Source: a virus. Taken from it: DNA of 44,065 nt. Positions 38,986-44,065 of the stretch are shown here, piece after piece. A program made the translations under genes and the position numbers. The notes beneath the pieces are model-generated. The model did not search any database. It saw only the letters and a list, made by a program, of their open reading frames with translations, and had not been told where the DNA came from. Where the stretch lies: positions 1 through 44,065 of the IMG/VR virus record IMGVR_UViG_3300032288_002838; one strand, 5' to 3'. The stretch's first letter is position 1. Each line of letters begins with the position of its first letter.

Positions 38986-39732
38986 ATGATGAGAAATATA
39001 TTAATAGTTGGAGACTCACACACAGCAAAATTAGGTAACTGTGTACCAGACGTTTTTCTAAGAGAGAATGTAGGGTTGGAGTTTAAAGACTCTGAACAAA
39101 ACTATGTAACTAGGTATATAGATGAGGGAAACGAGGTTTGGTTAAGAGACTCACTCAGAATGTATGAGGATTCAAATTTAAAGATATGGATGTCGGCCCA
39201 CCCAGGAAGATCTGCCCTTAATTATGATTTTAAAAACTTTGCAAGCGGAACACAAAAATATATTCTTGATAATTGGAATCAGGATGGAAATATTGTTATA
39301 CCTTGGCTTGGATACATAGACATTAGAAATTGGCTACCACAAACACATCTAAATAATTATAAATCTTCTGCAGATGTAGTATCTAAATACATGGATAATG
39401 TTTTAAATAAGTTTGATAAATGCCGTATAGTATTTATGGAGCCCCTGCCACAGTTCATATGTATTATAACCAATGGGTGGAGAATAAATTCAAGTGACCC
39501 AGACATTGAGTTTGAGCGGAGATATGAGCAGCACCTAGTGTTTGTAGAGGAGCTTAGAAAACAATGCTTGGAAAGAGGGTTGGAGGCCCCTATAAGGGTA
39601 GACGAGATACTAGGTACAGACATGATTGAGCCATACATGCAGCCTAAAAAACCTTTAAAGATTTTATTAAATGACCATATGACTCAAAAGTACTATGAAA
39701 AGATAGTCAAGCATATAGCAAAGACTATATAA
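38986..39732 (+). CDS. SGNH/GDSL-like hydrolase
   Basis: A 248-residue cytoplasmic protein. The first residues ILIVGDSHTAKLG match the SGNH block I (GDS with the catalytic Ser), and the end has NDHMT in the place where the Asp-X-X-His block stands. A parallel alpha/beta pattern (IVIPWLGYIDI, RIVFMEPLP) fits the flavodoxin-like fold. Members cleave esters or acetyl groups from sugars or lipids. The middle blocks are not clear, so activity is unsure. It may act on surface glycans or host metabolites. The ATG is doubled (38986 and 38989). Confidence 0.6.
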   Translation: MMRNILIVGDSHTAKLGNCVPDVFLRENVGLEFKDSEQNYVTRYIDEGNEVWLRDSLRMYEDSNLKIWMSAHPGRSALNYDFKNFASGTQKYILDNWNQDGNIVIPWLGYIDIRNWLPQTHLNNYKSSADVVSKYMDNVLNKFDKCRIVFMEPLPQFICIITNGWRINSSDPDIEFERRYEQHLVFVEELRKQCLERGLEAPIRVDEILGTDMIEPYMQPKKPLKILLNDHMTQKYYEKIVKHIAKTI

Positions 39733-39745
39733 TAATTAATAGAAA

Positions 39746-39754
39746 TGGTATACT
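39746..39754 (+). promoter_or_regulatory. Extended -10 promoter (TGG TATACT), near-leaderless
   Basis: TG (39746-39747), one base, then TATACT (39749-39754). The dehydrogenase ATG (39762) lies 8 bases downstream, so the leader would be zero to one base. No -35 box is visible. Confidence 0.55.
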
Positions 39755-39761
39755 GGGATTT

Positions 39762-40445
39762 ATGGAAAATTTAAAGAAAACTGTAGTAGTGACTGGGGCC
39801 TCTTTTGGCATAGGCAAGGCAACAGCAAAGCTGCTTGCAGAAAATAATTTTCATGTTATAGCAATTGCAAGAAGTATAGATGAACTTAAGTCCATAGAGT
39901 CAGAAAACATAGAACTTTACCAAATGGATATAACAAACAGCCTAGAAGTAGAGAATTTTGGAAAATACATTTATGACAAAAAAATAGATGCATTGGTAAA
40001 TAACGCAGGCGGAGGATTTAATTTACCCAACAACATATTAAATGACGATGTTGACAATTGGAAAAAATCTTACGATTTAAATGTTATTGGTGCAATGAAT
40101 ATGACAAAAACTGTAGCCCCATCAATGATAAAAAATGGTGGAGGAAACGTTGTCTTGATTACATCAATGGCTGGTCATTTTGTTTATCGTGGAGGAAGCA
40201 GCTACACAGTTGCAAAGCATGCAGAAGTAGCGCTTGCAGAGATATTGAGATTTGAATTGTTTGACAAGAATATTAGAGTAACAGAGATAGCACCAGGAAA
40301 TGTAAATAGCCGTGGTGATCGTGATAGGAATAATTGTTTAAACCCAGAAGATGTAGCAGATGCAATTAGATGGGCTTTAATGGTACCAGAGCATGTAAAT
40401 ATAGAAACACTATCTATATTACATATAAATAATCTAAGTAGATAA
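39762..40445 (+). CDS. Short-chain dehydrogenase/reductase
   Basis: A 227-residue NAD(P)-dependent oxidoreductase of the classical SDR family. The cofactor site TGASFGIG (11-18), the NNAGGG motif (80-85) and the catalytic Ser135, Tyr148 and Lys152 (SYTVAKHA) are intact, so it is probably active. The substrate cannot be told. It sits with an SGNH-like protein between the tRNAs and the lysis gene, a region that looks like accessory cargo. It has its own -10 box. Confidence 0.88.
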   Translation: MENLKKTVVVTGASFGIGKATAKLLAENNFHVIAIARSIDELKSIESENIELYQMDITNSLEVENFGKYIYDKKIDALVNNAGGGFNLPNNILNDDVDNWKKSYDLNVIGAMNMTKTVAPSMIKNGGGNVVLITSMAGHFVYRGGSSYTVAKHAEVALAEILRFELFDKNIRVTEIAPGNVNSRGDRDRNNCLNPEDVADAIRWALMVPEHVNIETLSILHINNLSR

Positions 40446-40458
40446 TAGGAGAAATAAA

Positions 40459-41070
40459 ATGGCAGCAAAAGGAAGTTTAGAAGCAATTATTGAAGTTGCA
40501 AAAAAGGAAGTTGGAACTATTGAGGGTCCAAAAGATAATGAAACAAAGTATGGTGCATGGATGAAGGTTAACTTCCAGCCATGGTGCCAATCGTTCGTTT
40601 CTTGGTGTGCTTTCACAGCTGGTGTAGCAAAGTTTCCAAAGTCAGCATCAACAGTAGCAGCTTCGGATCAGTTTAAGAAAGAAGGACGTTGGTCAGATGC
40701 ACGTAATGATGATCCACAGGCTGGCGACTGGATCTATTTTGATTTTCCAGATGATGGCGTAAATCGCATTTCACATGTTGGCCTATGCATTAAAAATAAT
40801 GGAGACGGAACAATTCAGGTTATTGAAGGAAATACTTCTGGAACAGCAAAAGGAGATCAACGCAATGGTGGAATGTGTGTTGAAAAAACTCGTGCGTATG
40901 TGAAGGACAACAAGAAGAAGCTACTTAATGCAGTTGTTGGTTGGGGTAGACCAGTATATGCTGGAGAAGAAAATGTACCTCTTTTAAACAAATTGGCACC
41001 CGCACCAGTAAAGAAAGCAGCACCAGCTAAGCCAGTTGCAAAAAAAGTGGCACCAAAGAAGATTAAGTAA
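40459..41070 (+). CDS. CHAP-domain endolysin
   Basis: A 203-residue peptidoglycan hydrolase. The CHAP triad is Cys43 (PWCQSFVSW), His106 (SHVGL) and Glu123/Asn125 (VIEGNTS). The last 40 residues are Lys/Ala/Pro-rich (APAPVKKAAPAKPVAKK), likely a basic wall-binding tail rather than a folded cell-wall domain. There is no signal peptide, so a holin is needed for release; none is evident beside it. AGGAG precedes the ATG, and arginine codons are mainly CGT/CGC, suggesting strong expression. Confidence 0.87.
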   Translation: MAAKGSLEAIIEVAKKEVGTIEGPKDNETKYGAWMKVNFQPWCQSFVSWCAFTAGVAKFPKSASTVAASDQFKKEGRWSDARNDDPQAGDWIYFDFPDDGVNRISHVGLCIKNNGDGTIQVIEGNTSGTAKGDQRNGGMCVEKTRAYVKDNKKKLLNAVVGWGRPVYAGEENVPLLNKLAPAPVKKAAPAKPVAKKVAPKKIK

Positions 41071-41477
41071 TGTACGAATACTATGTTAGAAAAGTAGAGG
41101 GTGTAGTCGATGGAGATACAATTGATGTCCTCATCGACCTAGGCTTCGACATACTATTCGCATCCAGAGTAAGACTTGCTGGAATCGATACGCCAGAATC
41201 AAGAACAAAAGATCTGGCAGAAAAAAAGCTTGGTCTTGAAGCAAAAGAATACCTAAAGTATAAACTAAAAGACTCAAAATCTGTAAAAATAAAAACGGAA
41301 AAGATGGACTCTTCTGAAAAGTATGGGAGAATTTTGGGGTGGCTATTTGTTGATGACCAAACAGTATCAGTAAACGAACAAATGATTGCAGATGGATATG
41401 CTTGGGGATACTTGGGAGACACTAAAGTAAAGGACTTTGAAGCACTTGCCAAAGCAAGAGCAAAGTCTAAAAAATAA
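41070..41477 (+). CDS. Staphylococcal-nuclease-like (thermonuclease) protein
   Basis: A 135-residue OB-fold nuclease coupled to the endolysin by TAATG. Catalytic residues are Asp14, Asp16 (VVDGDT), Arg35, Asp40 and Glu43 (RVRLAGIDTPE), and Arg87 (KYGRILGWL), the same spacing as Arg35/Glu43/Arg87 of the S. aureus enzyme. It lacks a secretion signal, so it would act inside the cell, perhaps degrading host DNA or RNA. Confidence 0.87.
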   Translation: MYEYYVRKVEGVVDGDTIDVLIDLGFDILFASRVRLAGIDTPESRTKDLAEKKLGLEAKEYLKYKLKDSKSVKIKTEKMDSSEKYGRILGWLFVDDQTVSVNEQMIADGYAWGYLGDTKVKDFEALAKARAKSKK

Positions 41478-41478
41478 C

Positions 41479-41508
41479 TTGCAATCTTGGTTGTCTAAAT
41501 GATATAAT
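41479..41508 (+). promoter_or_regulatory. Promoter TTGCAA-N18-TATAAT of the Hsp20 gene
   Basis: The -35 box TTGCAA (41479-41484) and -10 box TATAAT (41503-41508), spacer 18. The transcript would start near 41515 and carry a leader of about 50 bases with an AAAAGGAG ribosome site. Confidence 0.7.
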
Positions 41509-41514
41509 AGATCA

Positions 41515-41535
41515 GTACCTGCCTATAGGGGGTAC
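41515..41535 (+). other. Hairpin at the 5' end of the Hsp20 leader
   Basis: GTACC (41515-41519) pairs with GGTAC (41531-41535), and the inner CC-TATA-GG forms a small stem. It stands at the predicted transcript start and could stabilise the mRNA. I see no base pairing with the ribosome site that would make it a clear RNA thermometer. Confidence 0.4.
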
Positions 41536-41563
41536 TAATTTAACTCGCTTAAAAGGAGCAAAA

Positions 41564-41980
41564 ATGGTAACACAATTCGCCATGGATCTTTTCAAGGATC
41601 CATTTTTTATTGGTTTCAACCGAGAGTTGGAACGTTTTAACAGTCTAAGCAAGGTAAACAATACATCTTTTCCGCCGTATGATTTATTAAAACTAGACGA
41701 TGACAACTACCAGCTATCGCTGGCAGTTGCTGGATTCACAAGAGAAGATCTAACTGTATCAATTGAAGATGGAAGTCTTTGGATTACAGGTGAAATTACA
41801 GAAGTAACAGACGCAGAGGTGGTTCACAAGGGAATCGCTGCACGTAAATTCACAAGAATCTTTGAGCTAAGTGAATACATGGAAGTTTCAAGCGTAGAGC
41901 TAAAGGACGGCATGTTGCATATTCGTGTTATTAGAAATCTACCTAAAGAAAAACAACCCAAAATACTAAAGATCAAATAA
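41564..41980 (+). CDS. Small heat-shock protein Hsp20
   Basis: A 138-residue alpha-crystallin-domain chaperone. The domain spans about residues 35-130 with LSLAVAGFTREDLTVSIEDG and the closing ELKDGMLHIRVI. It holds unfolded proteins without ATP. Phage and cyanophage copies are thought to help fold virion proteins. It has its own promoter and a good ribosome site (AAAAGGAG). Confidence 0.88.
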   Translation: MVTQFAMDLFKDPFFIGFNRELERFNSLSKVNNTSFPPYDLLKLDDDNYQLSLAVAGFTREDLTVSIEDGSLWITGEITEVTDAEVVHKGIAARKFTRIFELSEYMEVSSVELKDGMLHIRVIRNLPKEKQPKILKIK

Positions 41981-42034
41981 CATTGAGACCTGGGTACGTC
42001 CAAAAACTGCCTACTAAAATTAAGGGATTATGTT

Positions 42035-42223
42035 ATGCCAGTATACGAATACAAATGTTCATACGACGATGCACATGCAACAATGTCAGTTCATAGATCT
42101 ATTGTTGATGACGATCCAGGATATACCTGTGTAGAATGCGAGTCTGAAATGACTAGACACTTTACACCATTTGGCATACAGTTTAAAGGTAATGGTTTTT
42201 ATAAAACCGATAATCCTAAGTAG
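42035..42223 (+). CDS. FmdB-like zinc-ribbon protein
   Basis: A 62-residue protein that opens with PVYEYKC, the hallmark of FmdB-family putative regulatory proteins, and keeps CVEC (Cys32/Cys35) and the closing FGIQFKGNGFYKTD. The first knuckle has only one cysteine (Cys8; Asp11 replaces the usual second), so metal binding may use His14 or be lost. Function in phages is unknown. Confidence 0.75.
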   Translation: MPVYEYKCSYDDAHATMSVHRSIVDDDPGYTCVECESEMTRHFTPFGIQFKGNGFYKTDNPK

Positions 42224-42238
42224 TTTAAACTAACATTC

Positions 42239-42247
42239 TGCTATAAT
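42239..42247 (+). promoter_or_regulatory. Extended -10 promoter (TGC TATAAT) of the secreted-protein gene
   Basis: TG (42239-42240), one base, then TATAAT (42242-42247). The transcript should start near 42254, inside the left arm of the following inverted repeat. Confidence 0.6.
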
Positions 42248-42249
42248 TA

Positions 42250-42279
42250 CTAAGTAAGCAAAAATATTGCATTACTTAG
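42250..42279 (+). promoter_or_regulatory. Large imperfect hairpin/operator before the secreted-protein gene
   Basis: CTAAGTAA-GCAA (42250-42261) pairs with TTGC-A-TTACTTAG (42267-42279), one bulged A, loop of 5 bases. The right arm runs into the ribosome site AGGAGA (42278-42283). It may block or expose ribosome binding, or act as an operator on DNA. It has no T tract, so it is not a terminator. Confidence 0.6.
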
Positions 42280-42289
42280 GAGATCCTAA

Positions 42290-44065
42290 TTGACTAAAAG
42301 GATTAAGTACTTTTTAACCAGCCTTTTTATTGTGGGCTGGCTTTTTCTTTTCGGTCCAAGCCTTGCTTATGCTGAGGATGTGCCACAACCATCCGAACAA
42401 GTAATAGTAAGTCCTGCACAAGCAGCAGTTAATACAGCGCTTGCAACAGCAACAACAGAAGTAGCACAAGCTGCACAGGCCTCAGACACAGCAACAGTAA
42501 CAATAGCAGCTGCTGTCCAAGCAGTAACGGCATCTAATGCAGCCGTAGCTGCAGCAAATACTGCGGTTACTGCAGCAACTACTGCGGTATCGGAAGTTTC
42601 AAATGTATCAACAGCAGTAGAAACTGCAACATCAGTTGTTCAAACAATTACTTCAACAGTAGCGGCAGTTACACAAGCCGTAGCTGCAATACCAGCAACA
42701 GCCACAACTCAAACACCAGAGGTTGTAGCAGCGCAAACAGTAGTAACGCAAGCCGTGGCTACTGTAGATTCTGCAGTAGCCACAGTAATAGCAACAGCAA
42801 CTCCATTAATGACAGAGACTCCAACCACGGTTTCACAGGTAGCCACAGCAATTACAACAGAAGTTGCCCAATCAGAGACAGCCACAGGTTTAATTCAATC
42901 AGCACAGACAGCAATAGATACGGCCACTGCAACAGTTGCCACAGCAACTACGGCGGTGGCAGCAGTAACACCTGCACGGACAGAGGCTCAAACACAATTA
43001 ACTCAAGCAAATGTAGCAATTAATAATGCACAGGATGCAGTTAATGCCCTTGCAGCAACTATTGGCACCACAACAAATGTTTTAGCAAACACAGATGATG
43101 CGGGTGTACGCATGAACCTACCATTTAATTTACAAATGGGCGGAGTAACATATAACAATGTTTATGTTGGATCTAATGCAACTATAACTTTTGGAGTAAA
43201 TGAAGGTGGAAATTACTATAGTACGCCAAATGCTCCATCTATTTCTATAGCTGGATACGACTGGACTACTTGGAGCAATGGCTCTGGAATTACATATTCA
43301 ACAACTACAAATACTCTTAGCATTGCTTGGGATCTTAGAGTTTACCCGTTGCAAACAGCAGAAACACAAATGACTCAGGTTAGATTTAATGCAGACGTAA
43401 ACCCATCAGATGGTGCATGGCAAGCAGATGTAAGTGTTACTGGACCAATTCCAAATGGAGCTAGATTTAATGTAAGAGAAACAACAAACGGAACAGTAAC
43501 AGCAATTCAGGACACTAACTCTGGTCCTGGATTTAATGGAACAATAAGCCAAGGCGCTGCATTTACTCCTACCCCTGATCCAGATAATGCAACGGTACTA
43601 GCAGCAATTGATACAGCAAATGCACAAATTGCTACACTAAACTCAGCAGTTACAGCAATTGTTGCAGCAAACACAGCAAATACAAATACAGTAATTGCAC
43701 CTATTGCAACAGTTTCACAAAATACAATTACATCATTAAACAATGCAAGCACGGACTTAACCAATAAGGTAGAAGCAATTGCAGCTGTTTCAGTAGCAGT
43801 AGAAAAAGTAACCACTGCACCAACAATAGTAGAAGCAGCACAAACAGTAATTGATGCAGTCCCAGCTCCTGCACCAGCTCCTGCACCAGCTCCTGAACCA
43901 CCAGTTGTTGAGCCACCTGCTGAAGAACCACCAGTTGTTGAGCCACCAGTTGTTGAGCCACCTGCTGAAGAACCACCAGTTGTTGAGCCACCTGCTGAAG
44001 AGCCACCTGCTGAAGAGCCACCTGCTGAAGAGCCACCTGCTGAAGAGCCACCTGCTGAAGAGCCA
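42290..44065 (+). CDS. Secreted Ala/Thr-rich protein with beta domain and Pro-rich repeats, 3' end cut by window edge
   Basis: Starts at TTG 42290 after AGGAGA and stays open to the edge (at least 592 residues). The N-terminus is a clear signal peptide: Lys/Arg, a hydrophobic core (FLTSLFIVGWLFLFG) and a likely cleavage site after LAYA. Then come about 230 residues of low-complexity Ala/Thr/Val/Gln, a beta-rich domain (about 280-425; MNLPFNLQMGGVTYNNVYVG, WTTWSNGSG, LSIAWDLRV) like a surface lectin or PA14-type sandwich, a second Ala/Thr stretch, and from about residue 525 AP/EP and PPAEE repeats. It is probably exported to the host surface. Any anchor would lie beyond the window. Function unknown; adhesion or blocking of superinfection are options. 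Confidence 0.85.
   Translation, partial: MTKRIKYFLTSLFIVGWLFLFGPSLAYAEDVPQPSEQVIVSPAQAAVNTALATATTEVAQAAQASDTATVTIAAAVQAVTASNAAVAAANTAVTAATTAVSEVSNVSTAVETATSVVQTITSTVAAVTQAVAAIPATATTQTPEVVAAQTVVTQAVATVDSAVATVIATATPLMTETPTTVSQVATAITTEVAQSETATGLIQSAQTAIDTATATVATATTAVAAVTPARTEAQTQLTQANVAINNAQDAVNALAATIGTTTNVLANTDDAGVRMNLPFNLQMGGVTYNNVYVGSNATITFGVNEGGNYYSTPNAPSISIAGYDWTTWSNGSGITYSTTTNTLSIAWDLRVYPLQTAETQMTQVRFNADVNPSDGAWQADVSVTGPIPNGARFNVRETTNGTVTAIQDTNSGPGFNGTISQGAAFTPTPDPDNATVLAAIDTANAQIATLNSAVTAIVAANTANTNTVIAPIATVSQNTITSLNNASTDLTNKVEAIAAVSVAVEKVTTAPTIVEAAQTVIDAVPAPAPAPAPAPEPPVVEPPAEEPPVVEPPVVEPPAEEPPVVEPPAEEPPAEEPPAEEPPAEEPPAEEP
43862..44065 (+). repeat. Proline-rich tandem repeats inside the secreted protein gene
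   Basis: Copies of a 12-base unit (GCACCAGCTCCT) are followed by 15-base units of the type GAGCCACCTGCTGAA alternating with GAACCACCAGTTGTT, encoding AP pairs and PPAEE/PPVVE. They continue to the window edge. Such repeats can expand or shrink by slippage and usually form a stiff stalk crossing a cell wall. Confidence 0.9.

Noticed and set aside
41515-41563. RNA thermometer in the Hsp20 leader
   Set aside because: The hairpin does not pair with the ribosome site and I found no fourU or ROSE-like element.
43507-44051. Minus-strand open frames at the right end, one Leu/Gln/Val-rich
   Set aside because: They are the complement of the Ala/Thr- and Pro-rich repeats of the + strand secreted protein, which has a signal peptide and ribosome site.
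43862-44065. Repeats at the right end considered as a CRISPR-like array
   Set aside because: Units are 12 and 15 bases, in frame, contiguous and without unique spacers; they encode a Pro-rich protein stalk.

Overview
The window is one stretch of a tailed (siphovirus-type) bacteriophage genome. All recognised genes lie on the + strand, intergenic space is tiny, and many neighbours overlap by TAATG or ATGA. The DNA is AT-rich by eye. The tail module has the actinobacteriophage layout: tail terminator, major tail protein, chaperones joined by a -1 frameshift, a giant tape measure, then large minor tail proteins. With the low GC and several apparently leaderless promoters, this suggests a phage of a low-GC actinobacterium, for example the freshwater Nanopelagicales. 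The host is an inference. No capsid, portal or head protease gene is present; these probably lie left of position 1.

Region by region. 1-18.9 kb holds tail morphogenesis: tail terminator (cut by the left edge), major tail protein with terminator, chaperones G/GT, a 2768-residue tape measure, baseplate and receptor-binding proteins, and small proteins including an H-type-lectin-like tip. 18.9-31.1 kb holds replication and recombination: metallophosphoesterase, small zinc and HTH proteins, DnaB-type helicase, primase, gp32-like SSB, DNA polymerase III alpha (DnaE), a tandem array of four related unknown proteins, MazG-like pyrophosphohydrolase and RecA. 31.1-38.7 kb holds two tandem 2OG-Fe(II) oxygenases, a Cas4/RecB-like nuclease, a RuvC-like resolvase, an Nmad1-like protein, a third 2OG oxygenase, and the small- and large-terminase genes. 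38.7-44.1 kb holds three tRNAs (CAU, Arg-UCU, Lys-UUU), an SGNH-like protein, a short-chain dehydrogenase, a CHAP endolysin, a staphylococcal-nuclease homologue, Hsp20, an FmdB-like zinc ribbon and a secreted repeat protein that runs off the right edge.

How it works together. The phage brings a nearly complete replisome (DnaE, DnaB, primase, SSB) with RecA, RuvC and a Cas4-like nuclease for recombination, MazG/Nmad1/2OG enzymes that may act on nucleotide pools or modify DNA or protein, terminase for packaging, and its own tRNAs matching its AT-rich codons. Expression appears to be set by strong sigma70-type promoters, several placed so that the start codon is at or next to the predicted transcription start, plus a few intrinsic terminators.

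The most novel-looking items are the tandem family at 27.8-29.2 kb, the enzyme-like insertions inside the tape measure, and the exported Ala/Thr- and Pro-rich protein at the right end. There is no stretch over 300 bases without a gene.
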